In this document: positions 11,584 to 24,295 of the stretch, piece by piece
How the letters are laid out: the number at the start of each line of letters is the position of its first letter
Numbering within the stretch: position 1 is the first letter of the stretch
Assembly (NCBI RefSeq): GCF_964340395.1
Contig: NC_135550.1
Location: 9,200,864-9,264,863 of the forward strand
Length of the DNA stretch: 64,000 nt
Source: Glandiceps talaboti
Lineage: Eukaryota; Hemichordata; Enteropneusta; Spengelidae
Reading direction: 5' to 3'
The notes under the pieces: generated by a model
Told to the model about the DNA's origin: nothing
Database searches by the model: none
What the model saw: the letters and a program-made list of their open reading frames with translations, nothing else
Made by a program: the position numbers and the translations under genes

Positions 11584-11932
11584 TTAAAGTGGCCATATGG
11601 ATGAAGATTTGGTATTTGTTTTGTATTTTTAATTCATCATGGCGTTCTACTTGAAAATCAATGTGGGACAACATATGCCAAGTCCTTGTTTGTATCTCAA
11701 TACATCGCAAAATCATTAATAAAAGTGTAAAATGTTTGCTATTGTATGTACAATAACAAATTTTCACACATTTTTTAGCTTTTTGCAATGTATTGAGTTT
11801 ATAATACGAACACAGACTTTGTTAGTGTTGTTTCACATTGATTTTTCAAATAGGAAGCCTTGATAAAATTGTTTTATAAATTAAAAAAATCCTAAATAAA
11901 TACCAAATCCTTCATCCATATGGCCACTTTAA
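11584..11932. mobile_element. Foldback MITE family B, copy 2 (TTAA-type)
   Basis: The ends are TTAA-AGTGGCCATATGGATG at the left and CATCCATATGGCCACT-TTAA at the right, a terminal inverted repeat of at least 20 bases. Both TTAA duplications are intact (11584-11587, 11929-11932). Long internal arms pair as in copy 1. The cleaner ends imply this copy is younger than 10126-10480. The minus-strand frame at 11498-11788 is an artefact of this element. Confidence 0.85.
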
Positions 11933-13292
11933 TAGTTAAGTCTTTTTTTTTCTGTGGAGTCCAAAAAGTGGAATTATTAAGTTGAAAATAATGTAAAAAA
12001 AAAAATAATTTAAGCATTTTTCCAAAAAAAAGAAAAGACACACAATGGCTACATCTCCATCCCCCAAAACTTGGTTCAGATTAAAGACGCCTTACATGTC
12101 TCTACTTGTTGGCTGATAATCTCAAATTGAAAAGAAACTAATCTAATCTGGAATGAATCCTCTTCATTGTCTAATCAAGTGTTAACAGTTATCTAACAAA
12201 ATTTGAATGAGAGTTAAAACACATTATGTGATGGATTCGTGAGATGGGTTTTAAAAGCACATTGATGATTTGGTAGTTACGTTCTAAAGACATTTTTCAC
12301 TAAAATTTTTTAACTATACAGGATAGGTGAATGAATTTCAACAAGTTTATTATTCATTTATAAGTATTTTGTTATCAAAACTGATAAGACTGCACAGAAT
12401 AGGTGTTGAATTTTGTGATTACATTCTCTACAATTTTGTCATTCATATGAATATTTGTTACAGATTTCTGAAATTTTACAGATATTGGCATTTTGTGACC
12501 AAATGTCAACAATTTGTGTATTCATTAGAGTATCTGTTTATCCAAATTGATAAAAAGAATAGATGTTGGACAATTTGGAACTAAAATTCAACGATTTCTT
12601 CGTCGTTTCAGTCTTAGTAGTAATAGTATATCAGTCCTGATGAATACACCCTCCAGTTCTAAAATCCTGAGATATATTTGAATTATGGGTGGGTGGGGAG
12701 GGGGTAGATGCAAACACAGATTTTCATTCAAATCATATCCTGTGTTTCTGATAGTTTACTCACGAAGCAAATTCCATATCTATATTTGGGCTGATGATAA
12801 TCTCCCCTTTGTCATTCTAATTATAAACACAAGCAGACTATCTAAACAACGTGGTAATTAAAGCAAACAGTGCCATTACAAAAAAAAAAAACCCTCCAAT
12901 ATTTGACGATGTCTGCTCTTTAGAACACAAAGCAAATTGTACAAAAAAGAAAACCAGTCAGACGAGAAAAATTCAATTTCGACTTGTAAACTAATAACCT
13001 CGCAACAAGGAACAATTTTGTTGTTGTAACGACTAGCAGTTTTGTTACGACCGTACGTCACAACAAGAAACGTGGATGGCATTAATAGTATTATTGAAAT
13101 CTCATCTGATATCAGACAATGGCATATGGGAGATTTTCTTCTTTTATTGCTTGCAAAACGTGATATACAATGCTAAATTCAAACACTATGAACAGATGCA
13201 ACAAATACACTTCCTTGACAAAGAAAGTATGAAAGCAGACAGTATGATAATAGACAGTTATATAAATGATCAAAAAAGGTATTATTGTAGTG
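11933..13292. other. Gene-free stretch
   Basis: A-rich and AT-rich sequence, with no exon supported. Open frames at 12327-12584 and 12876-13082 lack splice borders and are rich in F/Y/I/N, as expected of chance translation of AT-rich DNA. Confidence 0.45.
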
Positions 13293-13738
13293 CTAATTAG
13301 CAGATGTGCACTATCCGTTAAATAGTACTTAGGCCTAACAAAAAAAATTGTGCGATTACGATTACGTTCAATTTTACAATAGGTGGGTAGGTAAATTTTT
13401 TTATTTTAATTTTTTTTTTATTTGTGAGTGTCTTGATCAGGTAGTTCTGTTTTCTGTTGTTTTCCATATGGTTTCTGTGTTATTGGTTTCTTTCCATCAG
13501 ATATACAGCCATTACAGATTGGAAGAACAGTTTTATGTTGTCTTTTTAAGTTGATGTCAGTTTCCACATCCACTAATTCTTGTGAGACTTCATAATTTTC
13601 GCGATTTTATTTTACTTTTTCTCGAATACATAATAATAATATGTTTAGAGTTGACAGTGAAAAACTAGGTTGGGTTAGGTAATTCAACAATTATTTTTTT
13701 AGGCCTAATTAGCAGATGTGCACTATCTGTTAAATAAT
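13293..13738. repeat. 35 bp direct repeats flanking a family C element
   Basis: CTAATTAGCAGATGTGCACT plus its following ~15 bases occurs directly before the element (13293-13327) and again directly after it (13705-13738), with one or two differences. It is much longer than a normal target-site duplication. It may come from a tandem duplication or from an insertion into a pre-existing duplicated site. Confidence 0.75.
13330..13708 (+). mobile_element. AGGCCTA-ended MITE family C, copy 2
   Basis: Left end TAGGCCTAACAAAAAAA and right end TTTTTTTAGGCCTA form a clear short terminal inverted repeat. The interior matches 11080-11439 (GTGAGTGTCT, GTTTCTGTGTTATTGG, CAGCCATTACAGATTGGAAG). It is framed by the 35 bp direct repeats listed separately. 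Confidence 0.75.
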
Positions 13739-16700
13739 AGGCGCTCTTTTTTTTTCAGATTGCTTTAGTGGCTGATGACACGTATTTAGTGGAAAACAAT
13801 GGAAGTCTTTAAAGAGCTTTAAATAGGATATGAATGAACTTTTGGTGCACACCTGCTGATGGAGGTTAATATCTTGAAGTCAGTTACTAGATGTCACGGT
13901 AGGATGACGTCTTTCAGGAAAGGGAACGAAATACTGTTCAATATTCTTCCTTAAAATTGTCTACAGTGCAGTCTGCACATTCTAAACCATGCATAGTATG
14001 TATGTCGCCTCAACTTTTGCAAGTAAATGTTGCATTTTGAGTGACGAATTTGAAATTACATTGTAAATGACAGTTTTTGTGTTATCTTTTTTATCCAACA
14101 TGATATTCTTCCAAATAAATGTGTAAAGGAATTTTTTTATCATTTTTTTTCATCCCTTTTACTAATAGACAGTAGCGGCAGATCAATGTAAAATAATTTT
14201 TGAAATTTTGATGTGGCTTATTATATGTTGTGTTTATATATTGCTGTCCGTTCGTGTTCTCTAATCCAGGATATTCTGACAAACACTAATTTGTATGCTG
14301 TTTTTGTACTTATGTCGATGTTCAAGGGCTACATACTGACATTAATTCTCTCCTAAGAGATTTTTTTTTGTTCAGTTAAGTAGTACAAAATCAGCTTAAA
14401 GCTGGAATTATTACTTGTGGGTCAGTCACGTCTCCTTGGATAGAAGCACTGTGATGATCCGTCAAAGTTTGTAAAGGTTTAAAAACCCAGGTTGATTTGA
14501 AGGATGCTTTGGATTTGTAATACTTTCAATCCAGAGTTCATTTTGACGAGTGTCAGGAGACTGGGGAGTCTTTCCTCGTTTTATCGATGCAATGTCATCA
14601 GTATGAATTGCACAATGAAATGGCTTTCATGTCGCAAGTTCAAAGAAAGATTGAATGGGTTCACTTTATGGGTTATTGGTTCGCTTTTATGAAGGATTGC
14701 TGCTTTTGTGATGGTCTCTTGGGGATTTTTTTTTTTTGGTAACATTGACAGTCATGGCATCCATTGCTTGCATGCCGCTGTGTATATGGTGTTAGCAATT
14801 TTGTAGTCTGCAATCATAAATGCTGTAAAATATGTACAAACATAAATAATCAAACTTAAGTTTCATTTGGTATTGTTTTTATAAAGAACGTGAATGGATT
14901 CCATTCAGTATTGCTTTAGCTGGTCAGACAAGCTATTAAACAGACTATTCATTAAAATTTGATGTGTTTTAGAATATAAATTATGATGTTGGTTCCCTTT
15001 CTAATCGTCTGCTATCTTTGATCCATCTATTTGACAAGTGAGGCAAGTGGTAGGCAATTTTTCTATTAAATGAGTGAAAAAAATTTACTGAATGCGCATT
15101 ATTTCAATTCAGGATAAATAATTTTCCCGCCAAAAAGTTTTGACAAAAATATCCATTTTTTTTCAACTTTTTGGCAAATTTCCAATACATTTTAGACTGC
15201 AACTAGTAAAAAATCTGTACAAATGATGAATATGAACATTTTGGTTATAAAAAATTATCAAATTTATAAAAAATTTGACGAAAATAGAACCAGATGGCAG
15301 ACAACATTTTCAAATGTCCAATGAAGCACAATTTTTTAAAAATCGGAACACTTTATATAATGTCAAGGTGGATTCTAATCTACATCACCATTTGCCTGCT
15401 GGGTTATCATAGTGTAATCTGACGAAAGATTAATAATCTGTTACATCTGTTAATTTGAATGACTGTTTTACGACTTGAAAATACATTTTTTTTTTATTAA
15501 ACTGAAACACATACAAAGTAGTTAATATGTTGCATTCCTGACTAGTGAGTCATGTCCTAAAAATATCCCATTTTGCAATGTATACTACATGCGTGCTACA
15601 CCCATACGCTCACACACACACAAACAACATTGTACAACTGGGTCGGATCATATGGTTTTTTGTACTTGCAACTAGAGGTAGGTCAACGCTGTAAACAATG
15701 GTGAACATCCAATTTTGCTACAATTACCGTGTTATGTTAAAGAATAAAAACCCTGTTTTTTTTAAAGGGCTGTATGTCACCCCGCCTTGAACTGATTAAT
15801 CATTGGCAATATTTCAAAGAAATGTATGACCCTCAGATTAAAGACCCATGACAATATGGTCAAATAAAGAGATAAAAAGCTATGTATACATCTTCTAAAA
15901 CAATACCACCTTGTACAATCACTCTTTTCATACTGCAAGCAAAGTATTGTAAACCCATATATTTTCACTACTACAAATATTTTTGCAAATTTTACATTCT
16001 ACAGGTAGTTCTCAAAGACTAATTTTGACTAATTACAAGACAGGAACATTGTGTTCATGTACAAAAAAGACATTTAAGTCACTACATAATTTTGTGTTTT
16101 TGTTTTCCAGCGAAAGCAGAGAAAATAAGTCTTTAGCGAAAATGTCCATGTTTATAATAATCAGCTTTTCCAGCCACACTTCCGGCTAAACATATCCATA
16201 TTTTCACAAAATAAACATTTTCTAATTGCTTACAAATATTTCCATCAAAATTTTCAATTCCATCCAACAAGTATTTTCTAATGTAAATATTGCCATATTT
16301 TGCAGTTATTAATAATATTTAATATTTACAAATTCTCATGAATCACTCACATTTAATATCACTGCTGAGCAAACAAGTTGACATTTCCATATTTTTTTTA
16401 ATTTTTATTTTTGGACCGACTGAACCCAATGAAATTTCATCTTCTATGTATACATAAATGTCAAAAGTAAAATGAATGGATTGAAGCAAAAATGTTTTTT
16501 TTTTTTCAATCCAACTTGCAGCAAAACTTAGAAGGTTTTGTTCTTCCTTTTTAATCATATCATGTCTGTGTGTACATGGTATACTATACTATAGGCAAAA
16601 ATAAAAAAAATATTTGTTTGCAATAACATGGCTACAAAAAATAGATTAGGTAGGTCAGAATTTTATTTCATTTTTTTTCTTCAATTTTTTGTTGTTGGGA

Positions 16701-16879
16701 AATTGCTTTGACCCATAGACAAGATACTCATTGGTCACAACACTTCTGTGATAGTTTGATGAGGTGTACAAGAAGTAAATGATGACAATTAAATGTGGAG
16801 TATAAAGCGAACACAATATACAGACTGTACTATATGAATTCAACTTGCATCATTGAAAGACTCAATTTCCCTTAAAGTA
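13709..16879. other. Gene-free stretch
   Basis: Unique AT-rich sequence, with no exon supported. A TTTTCCCGCCAAAAAG block near 15123 resembles the recurrent block in the arrays at 18425 and 41425. CTCACACACACAC lies near 15608. Frames at 14091-14282, 14504-14692 and 16343-16843 have no splice context. Confidence 0.45.
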
Positions 16880-17026
16880 GGATTTAAAAAAAGAATCGAT
16901 CAAAGATACTCAATTCTCACCACTTTACATTTTCTTGAATGTAAAAAAAAAATGTTTAGAGTTGGCGGCTTAAACTAGGGTCGGTTGGGTTACCAGAAAC
17001 ATACAAATTTTTTTATTTGGCCTTAT
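16880..17026 (+). mobile_element. MITE family C, partial right end
   Basis: The segment TGTTTAGAGTTGGCGGCTTA, then ACTAGGGTCGGTTGGGTTAC, then TTTTTTTATTTGGCCT parallels the right ends of the copies at 11080 and 13330. An upstream TTAGGTAGGTCAG with a T-rich run near 16647 matches their left portion. The middle is different or lost. Confidence 0.5.
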
Positions 17027-18424
17027 CAAAAAAAAAACGAATCAGATGCATAAAATATATATTTATTTTTAGATACTTGCTGAAGTGATATATTTTGGTA
17101 TGATTGTACAGCCACACTCAACTATAACTTGAAGATACCTTGATATTTGCTAAAAGCAAAGCAGCTAGATCATCAAAGTGCTAAACAATTATTACTACGG
17201 AAAATGTACAATCGCCAAACTAATAGACACAAACTAAAAACTATTGTTTTTGTATGATATAGATTACACAGGTGGATGATAGTGGTGCTTTTGTTATGTG
17301 GGTATAATCACCCTGTAATAGAGAAATTGTCAACATTAGAAATCACGAAAAATAGAGAAAGTGTCAATATTTATAGAAGTCACCAAAAATTTACACTGCC
17401 CGATCACGGAAGTCTGTAAAAAGTAAAACACCATGTGTCTTTTAAATGGAGCCATTCGATGACATCCTGCTGTGAGTGAAATTACATCTGATGTTATAAT
17501 TGTTGAAAGCGTATATCACCCCTTTTTTGCAATAATAATAGTTTAAGTTTGTGTCTATGTTAGCTTGTCGATAGTTCATCGGCCACTGTTGTATTACTAG
17601 CCTGAAGAATTCACTTACAGCGGTAGATGACGAATGAAAAAAGAAAAATTGTTAGGAAAAGTTCAAAACAATAATGAAATCTTCAACAGAAATGGCTATC
17701 ATAAGCAGGAGTAATAGAACAGATCAGAAACTCAAAGTGACAGACTGATTGCACAACAAATTATGGTTTAAGGCAAAAAATTAGATTGGAAAGAAAATGG
17801 TGTACAGGTTGAAAGAAGGACCACGCCACGAGAGAAAAAAATGGAAACCTTGTGAATTTATATGCGACCATACAAATCTTTTACCTAACAGTAGATGAAA
17901 GGGTCAATAAGTCATCAGATGGAAACCATGACATGTTTATTCTTGTTGGCAACGTATTAAATAGCCGGCGGCAAAGTGGAAGAAAATTGATCAGATTTTT
18001 ACCCAGAGGGATAACGTTTGAGAGTAATGGATAAACAGGAAAGGTGCCTAGTTTGTGTCAGTAACATTGGCACCAAAATTCAACTCAACTCAAAATTCAT
18101 CCCCCTCGGTGACAAATTAATCACTTTGACGATAACAAAGAAAAATTTCTGTGTAGTGCAATATCATTATATTAACTCCCTGCTAGAAGGAAAATTTTCA
18201 TTATTTTTTTTTTCGGTAAATTGGTTCACAGATGTTTTGACTAGTGATAGTGTGAAAGCAAAGTTGGATTTAAAGCTTCTGGAGTGAAATAACTGTAAAT
18301 TCCTTTGGGGGGGTCAGTAATGTTTTGTAAATTATGAAAAATCACATGACATGACTCATACTCTAGGCCGTCACTTTCGATTCATTCACGTATCTCTTTC
18401 TAATTCTGTTGCTGTGTAACATCT
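17027..18424. other. Gene-free stretch
   Basis: No supported exon. The frame at 18018-18287 (+, 89 codons) has an ordinary-looking composition but no acceptor or start context and is of a length expected by chance here. Confidence 0.4.
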
Positions 18425-19010
18425 TAATGTTCCTTTAATTTCATCATCTGATGAAATGATTTGTGTTGACAAATGTAATTGACCCAAACAGAATGCAATA
18501 TGTAGACATCTGACGCCTTCACACCTTCATTTCTGACATTTTCCCGCCCAATTTTTTGTAAACAAACCTTTTTTCTCACTTCAAAGATCTTACCCAATAC
18601 AGCAAGTAATTTCACTAAAAGAATACAATATTATGTAGTCATCAGACTATGCCTTCACATCTCAACTCTGATATTTTCCCGCCAAAATTTGTGAACAAAT
18701 TTTTTTACTCACATCAAAAATTTTAATCAATTATTTCACTGCAAATGTGCACTCTGTAGTTTGCCTGATTGCCTTACAACACAATCACCAAGATTTTCTC
18801 ACCAAATATTTTGAACAAAATAAAAAATTTACCTTTCAAGAATTTTAACACATAAAAAAAAACAAGTTTATTGCAAGAGAACAATATAAAGTCATGTGAT
18901 AACTTAACACCTTCATTACCAACATTTCTCGCCCAAAAACTTTGAAGAAATTTTTCTTCTGAAAGTACTCTTATTAAAGTAACCTTACAACAAGAAAGTC
19001 TGTTCAATAT
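18425..19010. repeat. Degenerate tandem array, ~120-135 bp unit, about 4 copies
   Basis: The block (A)TTTTCCCGCC-CAAA-TTTTG-GAACAAA recurs near 18539, 18673, 18791 and 18924, each preceded by a CCTTCAC / CATCTGAC-type segment and followed by TTTCACT-rich sequence. Copies are clearly related but diverged. Minus-strand frames in the interval are by-products. Confidence 0.65.
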
Positions 19011-21109
19011 ACCTTTTTTTTTGTATTTTACTTGTTTTGACCCAAATTTGAACGAGAACGGTGACTATCTATTTATCATACATCTATAAAAATGGTGTTA
19101 GGCCGCTGTAGGCTTGTGTTGAATCATTTAAATGAAATACGACACACACACATGCACAGCTTAAAGACCTTAGTCCTGACAACATTGCATTTGAAACTTT
19201 TACATTTTTGACAGGATGTCGTACGAATGAAAAATGAAGCCCCTACTCTATGCTTTGCTCAATAAGATACATTGTGTGCCGACACAAAGAGACATAGATG
19301 ATGTTTTAATAATGACATCGCCCAAGAGATGTACTAGAGGAAACAGGAAACCCCTAAGAGGCTTGAAAAAAAAGATGAAATTTGTCGCTGCATTGATGGA
19401 TGAATGAGTTCTGAGATGATTTTTTAGTTGTAGGAGTCCTCCAGTGATGCACTGGCCATCCATGCATCCATGCAAATCGTTAAAGACACATCAGCGGTTT
19501 TATTCTTGGTTTCTTTGAATTAAAAAGTCAATACTTGGCATTCTCACATGATGATAACTGTGTACAACGCTTCCCCTCGAGTACAACTTCAGGTGAAATT
19601 TAATTTCCAAAAAAAATCTCACAGAATATGTGAATCTTTGTCATCCATTTTGTGTTCCCCTTTTACAATGTACATGTGGTTTTTCTCATCAAATATAAAA
19701 TTGATGAAACGGCACTACAATTTTGAAAGGACTTTTAGAATTCAAGCAACAGTGCACTTGTACAACATGTTGATTATTATTAAAGCCTCAGAACTCCTAC
19801 AAAACCATGACAGTATCTGATTCTAGGATTAAACACCGCTTGACTGCACATTTGATGTCAAAAACCTGTTCATAAATTACGAGGTAAACTAAATAATTGT
19901 ACAGTTTGTAACAAACTTTTGACACCAAAATTTGACAAATTCTGCTGTTCGATCAACAATATCTACTTTGATATCAGACTTTGATGACAACGACCACCAC
20001 CACTAAAAATGTGACGACGACATAGCCACTATCAAATACTACCATGACAACCATGTAATGGTCATGTGAAACTATTTGTATCTGGGAAATTTTTATGTCA
20101 GCTAGAAACCAACGTAAAAGTACTCAAAAATGTGAACATTTTAGTCAGTTTTAAGGTGTAAAAACTAATTGGATATTCCTATTTATTGTACTCGATTGCA
20201 ACAGCTAAACTAGAGATGCAGATAAAGAGTCGGAAGCCGGCAAAAGTAACCCGCTAATTTGCAATTTCTTGCTGCCGAATTTGTGTTGAAATATTCTTAA
20301 TTTCAACCACTATGAATCCATTGTTAGGCAGTAATTGAAAACAGAAAAGATTTTGTTAAAACTAGTATATAGCATTGTTAATAGAGGTTAGATCTTTTGA
20401 CTACTAACATTTGAAACATAATGTCTTTTTCTCTCACTCTTTTTCCCTTTATTTGGTTATTTGTTTGTTTGTTTCTGTATGTGTTTTAATTTTCTGTTAG
20501 TGCTGCTCCTAACTTGCTTAGTGAGCCCCTTATACAAAATGGATGCAATAAATAAATAAATAAACAAATCAATAAATGTGTCCTTCATTGGTGTTATCGC
20601 CTACTTTTTTTTTTGAGTTTTACCTGCTACTTATCAAATTACCTACATCCCTGAAGACTACAACATTGATTGATTATGAGTGTTACACTGACACAATCAT
20701 ACTAAATATTGATTCTGGAAAATTTCAGCGTTATTTCTTGTTGTGTATTATGACTCTATGACATGAACACTGAAATCTTCAGATATTTTACGCTTTTATT
20801 GAAATTTTTGCAACTATTCTACAAGTAATTTCTTACAATGTGAAAAGTTATCTTTTGAATTGGGTATGTTTGTTTGACGTCATAATTACAAAAGTCAATA
20901 ATATTTTTTATATATATTGTGTATGAAAACCATCATTTAGACATGTTGATGACCATAAACCACCATTGGTGACTTCCAAAGAATACCACTATCAAAAATG
21001 GTTGAGGAATACCACCACTGAAGACAACCACCAACACCACCACCACAATTTTAAATTGATAACTACTATGTTTAAGATTTTGATGGGTATTACAGCATCA
21101 GATATTTGA
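19011..21109. other. Gene-free stretch
   Basis: No exon supported. An (AAAT)n-like run lies near 20548-20577. A ~90 bp block at 19975-20065 rich in GACAACGACCACCACCACT reappears in similar form near 21398-21475. Confidence 0.45.
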
Positions 21110-21370
21110 GAAGACCATCACAAGAAGTTGGAGAATACCGCCATTAGATGTTACAGAATACCACCATTAGATGTTACAGAATACCATCATTAGATGTTAC
21201 AGAATACCACCATTAGACATTGGATAATACCACCGTTAGATGGAGAATGCCACCATCAAAAATTGTAAGAGAATACCACCATCAGATGTACCACCATCAG
21301 AAGTTGCAGAATACCACCATCAGAATTTGGAGAATACCACCATTATTAGACATAGGACAGTACCACCCCA
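21110..21370. repeat. Imperfect ~24 bp tandem repeat
   Basis: Repeats of GAATACCACCATTAGATGTT-ACA with indels, about ten copies degenerating to the right (ACCATCAGA-TTG-variants). The plus-strand frame at 21220-21513 is a translation of this repeat, giving H/P/Q/T-rich peptide, and is not a gene. Confidence 0.8.
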
Positions 21371-22737
21371 CTGCAAACTTTGATGACTGCATCCATCAGA
21401 TTTGGATGACAACCACCACCACCAAAAAAAAAATTGATGACACAGCGACTGTCAAAGACTACCATGACAACCACCATAAAAAAAAACTTTTATGTCATCA
21501 TCAAAGACTTTGAGAAATACTAAAATCAAAGACTTGGCTGACTGTGACAACTGCAAACTCATCATTTATAGACCACTTATTCGACCTCAGAGTGACAATG
21601 CAGAAAGTTTGACAGCTACTCACAAACATTGTGTTTAGTATGTAGTCCGACATATGGATAGTGGACAAAGAAAAATGTAAATCAACGCCAGCATTCTTGT
21701 CTGCATAGCAGGTAAACTGACATGCCCGGCCTGGTTTTTACCTTCAATGACATTCCAATGAAATAAGTTGGTAGGAAACGTGGTATTAATAGCTCCTCCA
21801 TAAAAAACATTTAGTCTTTATAGCTAGGGAGTGTCCTTCTCATAATGGTCTCTATTTTGTTTCCTCTTTGTTGCTTATATAATTTTAATTGCCTTCCTTG
21901 CCCTCAAACGATATTTAGCAATAAATGGAAAATGGGCAGTAAACTTATTAGTCAGGGAAAAAATTGATCTTTACAACAACTTAAAAATATGACAAAAGTG
22001 TATCAATTTCTATAAAAATTCAACCCCAATCAGATGTTACTAAACACATGGAAAAACAACAATTGGACACCCCCCCCCACCCCCCCATGAAAAGTAAAAT
22101 AATGTAATTTTTTTGACATTTTTAATATCAAAAGTTACATCAATATACAAAACTTCAATTCTTATCTCATTCTAACATCATCATTAAACACATTGGACAC
22201 CCCATTAGAAGCTAAATTAAACACACACACACACACACTGCATTTGCCCTTTGCAAACATATTAGAGAAAGTTGATTCAATTTCCAGAGAATAAACCTGA
22301 TAGGTATCATTTATGATTTCAATGTGAATAGAATTGTCTTAATTAAGACGATCAGTGTTGCACAAACTTGGACTAGTGCCAAGTTGTTGTCCAAATGGCC
22401 AAAGAAATCAACATGGCACAGGACCTTATACTACAGTCAGATAGCTAAGTATAGAATGACATCTCCATAAACCTGTGTGCGGTTACTGTTCATTACCTCC
22501 GAGGTATGTGCTGGTGGTCTTAGTCCGGACGTTGTTTATTTCATCATTCTAGTTTATAAATAGTTTAAATACATGTATAGTGAATTGCTTGTATGAAATA
22601 AAAGGTACAAATAAAGTCACTGACGTAGACTTCGCACGCAAGGTGACCACAAAATATGGACTTTGCTCACAAGATGATCACATAACACCAGGAGATAAAA
22701 ATAAACGAATATAATCTTGCCTTGCTATACTATGTTG
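21371..22737. other. Gene-free stretch
   Basis: Contains C-rich runs near 22070-22086 and an (AC)n run at about 22221-22239. No exon seen. Confidence 0.45.
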
Positions 22738-22935
22738 TGAACTTGTTTTTGTTTGATATATTTTCAGTGAAAATAGAAAACACAAGATGTGCAAATATTT
22801 TGATAAAGTATGGAATTTACCTGAAAAATGGTTTTTAAAAAGTTGATAACATAAAGGCTAATTTTTATTTGTCTATCTATGATGGTGAACTTGTTTTTGT
22901 CTACTGTATTTTCAGTCAAAACAAACATACAAAAG
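22738..22935. repeat. Direct repeat, ~150 bp spacing
   Basis: GTGAACTTGTTTTTGT-T-TATTTTCAGT followed by AA-ACA-A-AAGATG-GCAAAT occurs near 22737-22796 and again near 22886-22946. It looks like a diverged two-copy tandem duplication. The minus-strand frame at 22764-23057 spans it and is not called. Confidence 0.55.
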
Positions 22936-23896
22936 ATGCACAAATGTTTCTGTGTATTGTTCAAATCTATTTGACTTTGAAATGTTCCCCTTTGAACAAC
23001 TGCCGTCCATTGTAAGGATGTCATTTTACTATTGCACTTAACTTTGTTCAATTTCATTGTAAAGGGAGGGGGGGGGGGGGAACAGTCTGCGTGAAGATCA
23101 AAGGATTACTAACAATAATATAGGTTTTGACCAAAAAAACAACAATGAGGGAATTATCTCGGAGAACTGTTTTTCATCATGGTCTCTGTTGTATACAAAA
23201 AAAAGGTGCTGTAATTTATGCGTGTACTGTACAGCATGGTACACTTGTACGATTGGTTTGGAACTCTGCTATTATAGAAGAGAGAACACGATGAACGGAG
23301 TAATGGTGTAATCAAAAGTGATTTTCCTTAATTGATCTTACTATATGCATTGCGAAATACTCCAAATATGAAGCATAAAAGTCAAATGACGAAAAATCAT
23401 CACTCTTTTTTTGGTTGGCTTGATGACATTGTAGTGTGTAGGACATACTGCAAGTCTAGAAATTTCAACTGAAAGGTATATTTCACTTGAAAACAAAGAT
23501 GCAAAAATATTCATGATATTCATGTTTTTGTGTGTGTTTTTACTTCTTTCTTTTTCTCCCTATCTTTTCAGCTATGGGCTGTACTAAGCATTGGTGTGTT
23601 GTCCCCCTTCCCCCTAAAATAAAATGTAATAGTAAATATATTAAGCAGTAACAAAAATGTCTACTTTTTTATATGAAACACAATGTATAAAAGTAAAAAA
23701 AAAAAAAAATCATCGAAGACTAAGCCATAAATAGTAAAGTGTTGTAGTGGTGAGCATTAATTAAAGCCAGGTTTACAATACTTGCACATACAGGGGGGTC
23801 AGAAGGTCGATACAAAATAGGGTGAAATTTATGTTCTAAAGGGGAGGGTGCAGTAATCTGTATCTGTTAACCTTCTGATATACGGATACACAGGTC
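22936..23896. other. Gene-free stretch with a G-run
   Basis: Contains a 13-base G homopolymer at 23068-23080 and A-runs near 23698. No exon supported. Confidence 0.45.
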
Positions 23897-24295
23897 ATTG
23901 CTTTATGTGTTCTGTACATTTAGTATCACGACTATGTACAAATAGTTGTTAATATTTAAAGTTTTGATTTAGATAACATGGAATAAAACCGGATCTATTA
24001 ACAAGAGTCTGGTGAATGTAGCGTTTCACGATTTTTATGAAGTTTTTTTTTCTCCATATTTAATATAAAGTGTTGGTTAAATGCTTGTGTTGCATCCGTT
24101 CACCTTTTTTAATATAGGAATTCACAGCTCATATCGTTTGACTTGTGTGTTCTGTACATTTAGTATCATGACTACAGTATGTACAAATAATTGTTAATAC
24201 ATAAATCCTATTTTAGATAACATTGAATAAACTAGTGTTTCACGATTTCTACAAAGTTTTTCAAATTTTTTAATTATAAAGTATTGGTTGGTTGG
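23897..24295. repeat. Tandem duplication, ~250 bp unit, two copies
   Basis: TGTGTTCTGTACATTTAGTA, then TGTACAAATA-TTGTTAATA, then TTTAGATAACAT-GAATAAA, then GTTTCACGATTT-TA, then AAAGT-TTGGTT occur in the same order starting near 23907 and again near 24153. Confidence 0.7.
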
